From assembly GCA_021904315.1 (NCBI GenBank), contig CM038922.1:13119347-13183346 (forward strand): DNA of 64,000 bases, given 5' to 3'. The DNA comes from Sphagnum magellanicum. Its lineage: Eukaryota > Streptophyta > Sphagnopsida > Sphagnales > Sphagnaceae. Positions 23,446 through 37,850 of the stretch are shown here, in pieces. Within the stretch, counting starts at the first letter, position 1. Every line of letters begins with the position of its first letter. The translations under genes were made by a program, and so were the position numbers. The notes beneath the pieces are model-generated. The model was not told the DNA's origin. It saw only the letters and a program-made list of their open reading frames with translations, and searched no databases.

Positions 23446-26400
23446 TCAGCTTGGAAATGTGTCTCTCAATGCTTGGGTTGCAGCAGCCACCTCGACCACC
23501 AGAGCCCCAGGGAGCCTGCCTTGCAAATAGGGTTCAACATTCAGGTACTGTAGATGAGACCCATCAAAAAAAAGGTTAATACCTGGGAGAGGCACATCAC
23601 CAACATCATCGTCATCCCCAAAATCTAGTCTTGATGTAGCATGGGTAGTGGAAGTCTGAGAAGGCTCTTCCAAGAGTCGAGTGGGTGGTTCAAATGCTTG
23701 ACTTGTTGACCTGCAAGAGTACCAGCCAGCAGATCATGCTTGAATTCAGATTGACAAGCATTGAATCAACAAAGGGCATAAAAGAACACAGCAACAGCTA
23801 CAGTAATCTCTTCTGCTATGTACATCTGTGGTGCTACTGAGGATTGATCAACACACAAAACACTGACCCACTACTCATATGTTTACAGGTCAACATGAAC
23901 ATCTTGGGAATTTGTTTCAGGCTGAGCCAATCTCAATTGTCCCTCAACCCTAAACCCTGCACCCTAAACCTGATATTGTGCCACCTGAAACCTGCCTACA
24001 ACAATTTTTCATACATGAGCAAACAGAACTGGCAACTTACATAGGTGTTGTCCCCCTGTCAAAGCTTGGCAAGGGTTGCCTTCCAGAGTAGGCCAATTTT
24101 GCTTCATACCCATTCGCTCGATAAGCTGTAATCAAGTCCAGCAATCTCTTACGCAGCACTTGCATATCCTCTCGGTATTTTTCAAGGGATGAGGGATGGA
24201 AAAGCTCTGACTGGACCACGTTTTCGCAGACATGTTCACAAAGCTCAGTGTCAAAAAGAGGAACCCCAAATTCTACACTATGGGGCACCCACATCCAGCT
24301 ATCCTTGTTGGCTGACTGGTTAGCACTAGTGTCTTCCAGCCTTGGTGCTTGTACCAGCCGAATATATCCCATAGTCTGCAAGTTAAGCTCATCAACAACT
24401 TGCCTCAGAAATAAGAGCTGCGGATGCAAGCCATCAGTCACCAAGGGCAAAGGAACATTCATCATCACAGGTTTTCCGGCTTCATCCAAAGATGCTTTAG
24501 AATAAGGCTGGATTAGAAGAGAAGTATGCTTGAGTAGAAAATTTACACAATGCAGTAAAATGCCACCTTCTACAAGAGTACCTTCAAATTTGCCCCCAAA
24601 ACCACTGATCCCCGTACCATCCCAGGACCACAAGAGAGCCTTGGCACATCCTACCAGCTGGGGGGGAAGAAACCTGAAACACTGCCCTCTCACAAGAACA
24701 ACAGACAGGGGCCCTAACCCTGCAAACTTGTATAACAGAAGCTTCATCCATGGGGTAGCAGCAGCCCTTGATGGAGGACCAAAATGAACAGGACCAGCAC
24801 CATCAGGTGTAGATACAGAAGGTGGGGAAGGCAGGGGTATCATGGAAACAATGACATCATAGTCTCGCTGCAGTACTCTGTGTACAGTGGCTGGGGCCAG
24901 ACCTGCAAGACTTTCCATCCGTATCACATCCACACGGAACTTTCGGCTACCATTGGTTTTGGGTTGCAGTTTAACCTTGGTCACTATTCCATCAGCTGCA
25001 ATGGAGGAGCTAGTGATGTTCATTGTGTCCATGTTCCCCAGATCTGATCCAGTAGTGAATCTGGCGAACCCAGCAGACCCTCCCTTCAGATCCTCATCCT
25101 CAGCTACACTTGTTGACTTCAAAAAGACCCCTTCTGCAATGTTCTCAACATCAAAATCTAATGATCTGGTATCTTCCATTTGAAACTCACCAAAGTCTGC
25201 AATGATGTCAGACCTGTCATTGTCAGCATCTGCAGAGTCCCTTCTTTCACTATCCACTGAGACATTCATTGCAACAAAATCTGTCCCTCCTGACCGAAGG
25301 CATTCAAGAACATGCCGAAGACTGAAGGCATGGTCAGCAAACTCTTGCAGTTCACCTTCAAATTTTCGGCCTTCCACTCCCCGAAGGTCCTCACACATCT
25401 CTGCAACACTTGAGTCCCCCAACTTCCCTGCCTCATACAGAGTCACTGCATGCCCCTTTAGACCTGCAGAGAATAGAATCACAGTTAGAGGATGTAACAA
25501 TGATATTGGATGCCAAAAGCCAAACAGATGACCATTTATTAATCATCTTTTCTTCAACTAGGCAGAGGAGTCAACTGGGTACATGTGGCCAGAGATGGAC
25601 CTGGGGAGAGAGAACCCATCATGAGATATGATGTAAGATTGGCATCCACCATGAAAGCAAAACGTGTGGAGCCCGAAGGTCCTCTGGCTGAGTCAGCATC
25701 ATCCAGAGCACTGTCACGGAATGGGCTGGAGAATGAGCTAAAATGACCGTCATCCCCTCCACTGCTCTCACTCAGAGGAGATCCAGGCATGCCAGTGTCA
25801 CGTAGTAAGGATGCTGGGTCAAGAACTTTCTTGGCCCAACCTAGTCGGCTGGCTAATGACACAGCAGATTGGAGCTGCTCCAGATCTGCCTGCAGTGTTT
25901 GTGCAAGTTCTGCTATTGTTGTGTGCTCACTTGATGCCACAAATACTGCATATAAAAGCCTGTCAATTCACAAACAGAAGTTCTTTTCCAGTGAGTTCTA
26001 TCACCAGCACAGTACATTAAGAACCTGCAATCATATAAACTCATGGTACCCAATCAAAACAGTGAATCAAACCATCATTATCGAACAATTTGAAATCTTG
26101 TATCTTGCAAGAAGAGAAATCTCCCATAACTACTAGTGCATACTCCCACCCCAGCAAATTATGTCATGGGAGAAACATGAGATCCCACTCTAAATGCCAC
26201 TGCAAAGCCAGGCATTGATGAAGATACCAACCTATATACTGATGTCCTATAAATCTGGCTCCACAAACAGGACAAAGTGATTCCCAGAACCCTGAACCCT
26301 AAGTCCTAAACAAGACTTGGACACATAAGGGATGAACTCTACATCTAAATCCAGTAAGGTTGTGACGCACTCTTCTGTCGGATCTTCATATTGCTGATTC

Positions 26401-28989
26401 TTATTTGAGACAAAACCGTCCAATGCTGACACTGCAACAGCAATAGCAACATCCACCAAATGACAGGAATCAGCTGCCATAGCAAATCATGCCACCAATG
26501 CAACCTCACTTAACATAGTCCATTTATGCTTCAAATGACCAGCATTGCTATTGGTAGCAAAGAAACATGCCATTCTGAGTGACGTGAAGTTATCAGCAAC
26601 AGGATAGGAACCTTTCTCCTATACTCTAGAATGGATCAGAAAAAGTGTACAATTACACTATGCCTGAAAAGAGTGGGGGAAGATGGAAGAGTAGATGGAA
26701 ACATGTCAGACACCTTGAAAATGATCATCAGGATAAACAGGCACGTCCAAGTAGATGAGCCCACGTCGATAAAGGGCACGCACCACATCAATGTCAAGCT
26801 CTGCAACAAGGTTGACTTCCCCTTTATTCCCCTTTTCACTTATTACCACCATCTCATCCTCCGTCAATTTCTGCAGCACAAGAAACCGAAACAAGATTTT
26901 AGTGCTTGTTACACAAGAGAAGCAACATGGGCCAGTTTCCTCATAAAGAAAGGCCTAAACAAGAAATTGATGAGCAAGGTCAAGAACAAAAGTGTTCCAC
27001 ACAGCTGCTAACAAAATGTAACATGCTTGATAGTCTGTCCTTACCCGATACTCTTCAACGGTAAGATTTACAACACCAACAGCCCACCAGGGCTCAAGCG
27101 GAAAGATAACTGGCTGCACAGGCAGCATGTCTTTCACAATAGACTTGTTGAGCTTCCACATTAACTTCTGCCAAGAAGTTCACAAAGTTTCATCATGTCT
27201 ATATAACTCCAAGGCTCCTTGACAACTTTGGCCACAATGAAACCAAGGCCAAAGCCAGTGATCACAAAACCCTATCAGATTCATGAAATCAAGTCCTAAA
27301 ACTTCACAAACCCAAAATCTGGGTTGTAGCTTCCAGACTTTAGTTTTGGTCCCATGCCACAAGGCCTGGTCCAAAGCTTGCCACCACATGTGATGTACTG
27401 AGTGGTGGCTTCACAATGACTAACTTCCCATGAGAATCAGTCATTTTGTCATACCTTGGCACGACATTTATTCATGATGTCAATGAATTCATTTCTGCCA
27501 ATCCCAGTCAGTCTCAACGCATCTGCTGCAGTGAAGTTGGGTATTGAGTCATATGGCTTCTCTGCAACCAGAACCCATGTGAGACATTTGAATCAAGGAT
27601 TCCAGAAGTCTTAAAAGTCAAATCCCACAAACCTGTGCACATATAGGTATGAACATCCCCATGGAAAAATCACAAACCAACAAGCTGCATACATCATAGG
27701 TCAATGTGACACAAGTGATGTTGGAGATAGGACCCTTACCATTTTTCATGACCTCGTACAACATCTCAATGTAGTACCGAAATGGTGAGACTCGCTGCAC
27801 ACGACACACATTCTCCGCCAGATGGTATGGAAACAGCTGTTCACCACCAAGACCCCACATAAACAAAGGAAAAAAACTCCATGAGATCTGGACCCCTTCT
27901 TTCTGGATTAAACACATGGTAGAAAAAGAAACTAGTTTACAAGAGATTCAAAGCTGAAAGCATTTCCCTCCTCATACTGACAGGTGCCCTAACGTCTTAT
28001 TTCTCTTGAGGCCAGTTACACCTAATCTGTCACAACATATGAGCTGCACACATTTCAAGTTATCACAAGACATGAAATACATGAAAGTGGCCAGAAAGAA
28101 AAAGAATAGGGAGCAATGCCACAAAACAGCCAAGCCCTTCATATAGATAGCAACACAGTCCAATTACCCCAACCAGCACACGGATCTTTCAGGTTAAGCA
28201 TTATTCCTGATCCAAAAATGGAGACAAGCTAAAGAAACAAACACCCATTGCAAGACTGGGTGTATAAAGAAACCCAAGCATCTATACTTTTTCATCCAGA
28301 AATCATCACTTCTGTCTCCAAAAACATAAAACAAACAAACAAACAAATGGTGCAAGGAAGGATGGAACAAAGTGTGCACACACCGCAAGATTCTTACGTA
28401 AGTGGCGCACGAGATCTTCATAGTACTCATTCTCCTTACATGCATTTCGTGCCGCACAGTCACTCCACTTGAGCCGCTTCTTGATACAATACTCTTTCAC
28501 CCTATATAGCACCTCTCACTAATCAAGTCAACAAGTGGCTCATCGCATTCTGGCTCTGCCCTTCAAATGACATGCATAAGGATGATAAATGTTCGGCATA
28601 CTAAATTGGAAACACATGGTGGTTCACATGGTGAAGCCCCAAGTGGATCCTTCTGTTATACCTGGAATAGTTCTATAGAGGATTCCAGATGACCCTAGAA
28701 TGTAGCGATACCAAATTTTGGCCCATTTCTGGGTGCATCCCAATGTCTCTACCCTGAAGGGTAGAGCCAATAAAAATCATCTGCTCGGCTGACCAAAAAG
28801 GAGGACAAACAATCATGAGAGATCTTTCTTTTGCAAGAGGGTTTTGAGTGAATTATGGTACCGTTTCTGGTATTCTTCATTGAATGCGAGAAACAGCTTT
28901 AAGCGCTTGGGTAGCTTGTCCCAACTAACATCATCCTCAATGGCTTGCACTATCATTTGTTCCTCGACATTTGTTGAACCCCGTTGCAT
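23446..28989 (-). CDS. FAM91: FAM91 family protein (vesicle tethering at the TGN)
   Basis: Mammalian FAM91A1 forms a complex with WDR11 and helps TBC1D23 and golgins capture endosome-derived AP-1 vesicles at the trans-Golgi; the plant role is inferred. Ten exons, 5' to 3' on the minus strand: 28989-28862, 28501-28384, 27836-27740, 27561-27455, 27167-27045, 26870-26714, 26431-26371, 25959-25601, 25463-24041, 23710-23446. Together they encode 945 residues with all phases matching. The FAM91 N domain holds [59 protein letters not shown] and [15 protein letters not shown]. The FAM91 C domain holds [49 protein letters not shown] and [12 protein letters not shown] near the end. A Ser/Asp-rich linker follows exon 7. 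Length is slightly below the roughly 1000 of plant relatives. Exon 8 uses the acceptor at 25960; a second AG 14 bases downstream would break the frame. Confidence 0.95.
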
Positions 28990-29930
28990 TGTTCTTGCCT
29001 TGTGCTTCTTCAAGTTTTCACCACCATTGGCCAGATGAGTTCTAAAAGAAAGACTGCTGAATCTCTACCTTATGTCAAGCCTCCATGGACATCACGTGGC
29101 ATTGTACCCAAAAATGGTACCATATCAATCTGAAGCCACCAATGCTTTCATCCCCAATTTCCAGAAATACAGGCTATTCTGAAGACCTCAGAATCTCCTC
29201 AACAGGGCTGAGAGAGAGACCACTGACATGGGTACTAATGGAGCATCAGTCTTGTCCTGCACATCTTCAGAAGGATCCTTCTTCTTCACATCTTTGGCAT
29301 GTCAATTGCAGCTCGAGATGTCTTTGTCTTCCCCCACACTCACTGCCAGTGACTCCTACCAACAACAAAAATCTAACCCTAACCCTAACTTATTTCCATA
29401 TCTTAGAATTATTGTCTCTGCATACACCTCTCCTCTCCTCTCCCCCTTTTGAAAAATCAAAATAGAAGAAACCTGCAGCCAAATCTTCCTTGAGGCCACC
29501 ACCACGCCTAAAACCCACCACCCACAATCACAGCTTCACACAGCAGCAGCTATTCTCAAATTAGGGTTTGGAATTCACACCTGGAAAAGGGAAGAAAGGA
29601 AAGCTATCACGCACAAGAACACACCCAATAGGTACACATGCAAATACATGTCAAGCAGGCCATAAATCTCGATCCTTTAGAATCCTCTAATTCCTTCAAT
29701 GCCACAAAAACAACAGTGTTTCTTTCCCGAAATGGGATCCATTGCAGAATTTTATTGCTCTACTCCTCCTCCTCCTCCTCCACCTCCTCCACCTCCTCCC
29801 CCCAACTCCACACACACACACACACACACCAAAACTCCCAATCACCTAAACTCTAAAAATTCAAAGCGAAACTCAAGCAAAATCCAGCAGCTGATGGACT
29901 CACCCATGAAGGATCAAGAGAAATGGTCTC
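28990..29930 (-). promoter_or_regulatory. FAM91 5' flank and leader
   Basis: The DNA upstream of the FAM91 start holds telobox-like ctaaccctaaccctaac at about 29371-29387, a pyrimidine-rich tract near 29430, a CTC/CAC microsatellite at about 29761-29800 and (CA)n at about 29810-29829. Teloboxes and pyrimidine tracts are common in plant housekeeping promoters. I could not place the transcription start. Confidence 0.4.
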
Positions 29931-29939
29931 ATTATGAGG

Positions 29940-30540
29940 AAATGGTCTTCCCCATAATGAGGTAATCATGTTCCCCATTTCCTGTTCCCAATGATGTCCA
30001 TAGGTAGCATGTTGTTCCCAATGAAATGGTCTTCCCCATAATGAGGTAATCATGTTCCCCATTTCCTGTTCCCAATGATCTCCATAGGTAGCATGTTGTT
30101 CCCAATGGAATGGTCTTCCCCATAATGAGGTAATCATGTTCCCCATTTCCTGTTCCCAATGATGTCCATATGTAGCATGTTGTTCCCAATGAAAATGGTC
30201 CTCCCCATTGCTTTTCCATATCATATTCCCAAATGAAATTCATTTGGCCTTTTCAGTGCTTTCCAAAGCATATGTTGTTCCCAATGAAATTTGGTCATTC
30301 CCCATAATGAGGTACCGTGTTCCCCATTTTCTGTTCCCAATGCTTTCTTTCCCTAGCATGTTGTTCCTAATGAAATAAATGGGTCATCCATCCCCATTCA
30401 TTGCTTTCCGAAGCATATTTGGACCAATGAAAATGGCCTTCCCAGTACTTTCCATTAGGTAGCATGTTGTTCCCAATGCCGTTAAACTCATAATAGATAT
30501 TGTGTTCCCAATGGTTTTTCACATGTTCCCAATGGGTGGT
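29940..30540. repeat. 84-bp minisatellite with TTCCCAATG core
   Basis: Three near-identical units of 84-85 bases begin at about 29943, 30028 and 30111. They are followed by increasingly degenerate units to about 30540, all carrying the word TTCCCAATG and, in most, CCCCATAATGAGG. Since 84 is a multiple of three, a minus-strand frame stays open with a 28-residue repeat, but nothing else suggests a protein. Confidence 0.85.
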
Positions 30541-30544
30541 CTAA

Positions 30545-33500
30545 TGTGTACACATCTTTTTATGTGTGTGCTTTTGTTGGGTTCAATCATATTTTGCAAT
30601 CAATCTAACATTGTTGTTTGGGTTAAAGTCTTATTTAATTTCAACATAACTTGTCAAATTATTTAAGATTATTGTCAACATTTTATATAATTAAGTGGGT
30701 TAATTTTTGAATTGTGCAAATTATTGGAATTTTAAACCATCCATTTTATGTAAGAAACTTGCATCTTGAATCATATCATATCATATCATATCATATCATA
30801 TCATATCATGTTATATTATGCACAATGTTTTGTGGATATAATTAACAACAATATGAAGCACAATGTTCCATACCAAAAAGATGAAAAATTCTTGCATTTG
30901 TCACATGGTGAGTCATAGAATAAGGACATGACACACTATTGTATATTTTTAAGTTTAACAATTATTTATTTATTTTCATTAATTTTAATTTTAAAAATTA
31001 TTTTAATTATCAAAATTTAAAAATTGCCACTTAAGTGATGATGGTGCAAAACCCTACCAAATGTTGCTCACAAAGAATTATGTTGGTGATGGTCAACCCT
31101 ATTTTTTTTTCTATTGTTGTTTTCCCTTAAACTCATATTGTATTTTTTTTAATCAATTTAATCATTGCCCTACCAAATATAGTTTTTAGAAAATTAATCA
31201 CATTTATGTTTTGAAACTTGATTTGGATTCCCAACAATTAATGAATCGTGGGAAAATGATGTTGAGGCAACTTCTACAATTCCAATAATCACTAGAAGAA
31301 AAAAAAATCATTTGCAACAAAGTTTTGCAACTAAAAAATAACATTTGCAATTAAAACATTTTATTATTATTATTTTCAATTACAAACAACATTTTATAAT
31401 TATAAAAATTGATTACAAACACAATTTTTTCTTTTGGTGAATTGTCATCATTTTTGCTAGGTCAAAAGAACTAACAAATGTTGTTAAGCTCACACATAAT
31501 GCAAATGAGGCTTAACTTGAGTTGAAGTTGGGTGTTATATGATAATGTGCTTTGCAAAATTTGAAATTTTCAAAGGTGAAATACATATAGTCATATTGTT
31601 GTGTTAGAACTTAAGGATTATCACCAACATTGAGACCAAAAGTTATTGAAGGAAGTTAAGAAGATTTGCATTCCCAAACTTTACATGGAATGGGGATCTT
31701 TTTTATACCATCATTCAGGAAAAAAATTCATTAATGAACATCCATTTTTCATCGACAATGATTAAAATTTAACCACCTTCATCCACTTTTTATTCACAAT
31801 AGGTATTTTGAAAGGTGTTCAAGAAAAATTTCTAAATGGCAAACCATATCATGGAAACCTTTATGATATATTTTTTGAATTAAGTCCCTAAAAAAATGTA
31901 ATCAAAATAAGCTCTTTAATTATTATTATATGCTCAACATTAGTTTAAAGTATAACCTTATGTTTTAACTTTATCCCTTTTGTTTCACGATTTATAAACA
32001 TGTAAATGTTTTGAATAAAATTATGTTCAATAATTTTTTTGCATATTTTTTGGCCTAATTTTAGATTATCTTTTGTATGTGAATGGATTTAAGTAAATAG
32101 ATATGTGTTTGTTATTATTTTTTCTTGAAATTTTTTTGTGCATGAAATTTTATGTTCAAAGTTTTTTCAAACTTTTGATTGGTTCTCCCCTCATCTTTTA
32201 TGATGCATAATTTTTTTTTTAAAAAATTCTCTTACATAGAATGATTATGAATTTTTTGTCGATGGAAATGAATTTTTTCATCCATTTATAAGAAGGTTAT
32301 GAAACTTTTCATCCACCCACATGACGGTTATTGGGGGTGGCTTTCAAACTTCCAAACCTAAGGTTATGTCTAGTAACCAACTCAAGGGCTATTTTGGTTA
32401 TCCAAAATAACTTGGGCACTCCATCAAACTTCTTTTATTGTTTGAAATGGAAAGAAAAGCATTGAAAAAAAAAAAACAACAAATTTTATTATTTTCAAAT
32501 TTTCAAATTTTTTTTTAAAAAAATTTGAAAAGAAAATTGTGTTGGAAAATAGATACTTATTGTGGCCATGCCCTGATAAAAAGGATTAAATAAATAAATA
32601 AATAAATAAAATTAGATAACTTAGGAGGAGGTGTTTAGGGCAAAGAAAGGAAGGAAGAGGCGAAGCAGAGCAACAGAAGAAGTCAGTAGGGTAAGAGCCA
32701 AGGAAGCAGCACGACAGAAAGAAAGCGCGTCGAAATGGGCTGGACAAAACAACAAAATACATACAAAAATATGGAAATTTCCAGCACAAATTTGGAAACA
32801 TTTTGAAGAGGAAGAAGAAGAAGAAGAAATCATCATCATCATCATCATCATCAACAGCAGCATCATATCAGCACATCATCAGCAAACGAAAATATTCTTC
32901 CAGGTTACTTATAAGGTACACTGACTGGCTCATCATCACCGATCGATCGCCGCCTGCCTACGACTGAACATTTATTTATATCTTCATCATATGTGCTTCA
33001 TTTTGGAGTGATTTCAAAAATGTTTTGGGTGGTGGCTACCTCAAGCTCTAGAAATCATCTTTGAAGTGCAAAGGAAAAGGAGTAATTTTTTTTTAAAATA
33101 ACAAGAAGGAAAATAAGCTTTCCAACTTACAGAATCCATTTAAATTTTATTGTTTTTTTTCATCCTCTTTCAACCCCTCCTACTTTCAAACCTCATAAGT
33201 TTCTTATTTCTTATTCATTTCAAACAATGTTAAAGTGTCGTAGTAGCGCCACCTGAAGTTGTTCTACAAATCAGCTTTGAACTCTAATAGCTACAGAGCA
33301 ACATACAAGGAATTTTTTGGGTGTTCAGTAACTGGCTTTGGGTAGTGTTCAGTGATTTGATTTGTTTTCTGGAGTTCGTGTTTTTCAACAACACCGTCAT
33401 CTTTGTTTTCAACAACAACAATCTTGTTGATTGTTGTTTCTTTTCAAGGGTTTTGAGGAGAGACTATTCTGTGTCTGATCGTCCAGTAGCGTGTACAGTA

Positions 33501-33560
33501 CATTGCAACGACCTATTCGCTGCTGCTGCTGTTGTTGTTGTTGTTGTCGGGTGTTTTTGG
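30545..33560. repeat. Left copy of a segmental duplication (non-coding part)
   Basis: This aligns in direct orientation with 39230-46680. Anchor pairs: 30737/39422 (accatccattttatgtaag), 31801/42990 (aggtattttgaaaggtgttc), 32326/43481 (gacggttattgggggtggct), 32541/44262, 33265/46045 (ctacaaatcagctttgaact), 33451/46588 (gttttgaggagagac). Between anchors the copies differ by insertions, mainly in the right copy (about 1.2 kb after 39680 and 1.3 kb after 41580). Identity in anchors is high by eye, lower elsewhere. No gene is seen in either copy. Confidence 0.85.
30771..30810. repeat. (TCATA)n microsatellite
   Basis: Eight perfect five-base units. At the matching place in the right duplicate (about 39460) only about one unit is present, so the array grew, or shrank, after the duplication. 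Confidence 0.9.
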
Positions 33561-34144
33561 CACGTGGCATGTCAATTTAGACTAAATTTTTAACTCAAAT
33601 GTGATGGCATGGTTTGTCTTTTGTGACTAGACATCCGACTAAATGTGTTGAAATGGCGTGTCTTTCATGACTAGTTTTCTAACTGATTTTGATGGCGTGG
33701 TGGTTCCATTTGTGTGACTCAAATATGTATAAAATTGCAGAGAAATCTCCACAACAATTACAAGGTAACATGATAATGAGTGCAGTCATATAACCTCATG
33801 AGAGTTGCTCACAAAGTGTCAGACCATCATCACCTTCATCCCAAATAGCAGTGATGAGCTGCTATGACTACCCACTGACTTCATCAGCTCCTGATACTGG
33901 GTGCAGATAAGGATATAACAATCAGCCCAAAAACCTGAGAGGCAACTGACAAAAGAATTGACATGCATCAAACAAGAGTGGCAACAAAATTGCAAATGCA
34001 ACTAGATCCTATTGATCCCACATTGCAAATATATTTCCCTTTGTGCATACTTGAACACTTGCAGTCACAGTTATACAAAACAGGCTTAAAAAGAGGGCTT
34101 TTAAATCTTACAATGATCTACAGGTTGTGCAGGTTTGGCACGTG

Positions 34145-35343
<1,199 letters not shown>

Positions 35344-35639
35344 ATTGCCTCCTCCTCCCGCTACCTTACCTACGCTCCTTTCTCGAGCCCTAAAACCTCA
35401 CCAAAGTCAGTCCTCCCCGTCGTCCGTCCGTCCTTCTAAAGTCTCTTAGGAAAAAAAAAACAAACCTGATGATGCAAACCTTGTTTTGACAAGAGTTCTT
35501 AGCATTCTACGTGGTACGAATCCTTCCCACTTTTGTCTTTTTTAAACTTTTTTAGTGCAGGTTATAATCTTATGTAATGATCTTTGTGCACCCTTCAAGT
35601 TGACTTCTAGAGATAAATCTAGAGCACACCTTCTTCACA

Positions 35640-36322
35640 TCCCTTGTTGTGGGTGGGTGCCAGACGGTCCCTTTTCTTTGTGCGAGCTCCTTTTTTTTCC
35701 TTGGTAAAGATCTCTCTCTTGGTCTTTTCCATTTCCTATTCAGTAGCTGCTGCTGAAGAAAATGATCACAGCTACGTCGGTTTTTTTTTTTTTTTCCTTT
35801 TTTTTTTTTTTTGGGTCGGTCTCATGTTGGGTGGTTGGATGAACCCTAGTCTGTTTTGGAAATCTGTTTGTGGAAGAAGTGATTGATGGGTGGGTTTTGT
35901 GTTTTGGGGTTTTTGCTACTAGCAGCAGCAGCAGCTGAATTTGGAGCAGGCGATGAGAAGGTGGGCAGAGAAGACCAGCGGGGAGAGAGAGAAGAGGACA
36001 AAGCAGCAATGGGTTTTCTCATGATGCCTACTTACATCACAGGAGAAGTTTCTAAGGTACAGAGAAGAGTCCTGAACCCCCCTTCCTCGCCTTATTAGAA
36101 TTCCATCTGTTTTTTATGCCATCTACATTCAGAATGCCAAATCTCTCACAGGAAAGCTCTTCTTACGCCTGCATTGTGTTATGGTTTTTGTCATGCAAAA
36201 TCTGGTTTCCAGACCTTGTACACCAAGCACAAAGAAAAAGCAAAAAAAACCCATGTCCATCCTTTTTGTGTCACACTGCAAACCCTACATCCAATAATGT
36301 GCCACAAAGTATGGATTCCTTA
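35640..36322 (+). pseudogene. Truncated duplicate of the IPCS 5' end
   Basis: This matches 47205-47815: the promoter-side DNA, leader, exon 1 and part of intron 1 of IPCS. The first coding segment is still readable (MMPTYITGEVSK, against TREVSK in the intact gene) and its donor GTACAG is kept. Exons 2-11 are missing: homology stops about 270 bases into intron 1 and GH31 sequence follows directly. The in-frame extension upstream of exon 1 is also open here, with one extra Ala codon. Two long T runs (35780-35813) distinguish this copy. If transcribed it could encode only a short peptide. Confidence 0.9.
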
Positions 36323-36329
36323 TCACCAA

Positions 36330-37850
36330 ATCACCAGGGGCAGGGCTTAAACTCTGTGGAGGATGGACATTGGAGCCTACAATGTTGACATTGACTTGTA
36401 TGGTGCATTTCCTTTCTACATGGACGAGCATCAGGGTGGAGCTGGAGCATCCTATGGTGTCCTCTTACTCAACAGCAATGGTATGGATGTTGATGTGAAT
36501 GAAGATTTCCTGACATTCCATATCATCAGTGGTGTTCTGGATTTCTACTTTTTTGCAGGTCCAAGTCCTCTTGCAGTTGTGGATCAGTATACCAAACTGA
36601 TTGGTCAACCTGCACCTATACCCTTCTGGTCATTTCGTAAGCAACAATTTTGATCTTCTGGAAATCGCTGATTACAACAGACAATTGATGGTCCAGTTTC
36701 TTCATCAGCATGACTGTGTATTCAGAGGAAAAGCTTCACTTCTTCTCATGTGAATGATGAGATTTTATGTTTTGCTGTTGATTGGATGGGGGAATGTTCT
36801 GTGTAGGGTCTCATCAATGCAAGTGGCAATATTAGAACATTGATGACCTGAGATATGTTGTTGAGAACTATAGAAAGGCAAACATCCCTCTGGAGACATT
36901 ATGGAATGACATTGACTACATGGATGCTTATAAAGACTTCACTCTGAATCCTGTAAGCTATGCTGAACCTGCATTGAGAGCATTTGTTGACGAACTTCAT
37001 GCTAATGGTCAACACTACATTCAGATCCTCGATCCTGGTGAGACCTTGTTCTGCACAATTGTCAAAGATTTTGCTCCAAAATTGCTCCATGATATTGCCA
37101 AATCTTTCTTGGAATCCTCTAGAATACTTTTTTTCTGGTCTTCATGACTGTTAAAAGCTCAAACTCTTCAAATTTGTCATTAGTCTGGGAAGCTTGAGCC
37201 TTTTAGCATCTTGTGGAGAAAGAGACTGAAATCATAAACACCTGTCTTCTTTTTCCTAGTCTAACTTGGTGGATCTCTCAAACATGTTCTCTCACTTGTA
37301 TTCCAGAATGCACACATAAGCCCAAGTATATGTTAGAGCCCAGGTTACAATGGCAGAAGAACTGAAGTCACCTAGCTATATGCCATCAAAGGGTTTGAAG
37401 CTCTAAGGGTGGATTATCGTTTTGAGAAATAGGGGTTTACGGTTGTAAAATGCTACTGGATAAAGAATTAACAAAGATTCCAAGACTTGGGTCTTTTGAA
37501 TTAGGGAAAGTTCCTTCCAAAAAATGTGGGCTTCCAACAATCAGAATCTGTCCGGATATTATAGAAGACAACTATTTTCAGTTGGGTTAAAGAGACACCA
37601 GAGTGTATGAAGGGCTTGCAGGGAGTAGTTTGAGAAGGTGGATAGATTGCTTTGATGCATACAGGAGCGCTTTCTGTTTTTGCAGGGACCAGTGCAATTG
37701 GGAGCCTTTTACCCCTTTGCAAGAAGTCATGCTGAAATCCTTAGCAACCCCTTAACAAGAGCCTTACTTGTTGGAGTCTGGAGCCATCTCCTCCAGGAAA
37801 GCACTTGGTCTTCGGTACCGTCTTCTTCAATACATGTACACACTCATGTA
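36330..37850 (+). pseudogene. Middle fragment of GH31, fused downstream of the IPCS fragment
   Basis: The sequence matches GH31 from about 19500 (exon 1) through intron 1, exon 2, intron 2 and part of exon 3 to about 21725, roughly 90% identical by eye. Introns are kept, so this is a DNA-level copy rather than a retrocopy. Breaks: the 5' two thirds of exon 1 are absent; exon 2 has an in-frame stop (TAG at 36833-36835 where the intact gene has AAG); about 0.7 kb of exon 3 is deleted at about 37690, removing the nucleophile and acid/base regions; a small insertion near 37745 shifts the frame; the 3' end is missing. It cannot make an enzyme. Confidence 0.93.

Noticed and set aside
26270..26371. 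Read-through of FAM91 exon 7 ([12 protein letters not shown])
   Set aside because: It departs from the family sequence right after DPTEE. Splicing at 26371 to the acceptor at 25960 restores [20 protein letters not shown].
29853..30224. 123-codon minus-strand frame with a 28-residue repeat
   Set aside because: It is only the 84-bp minisatellite, which stays open because 84 is a multiple of three.
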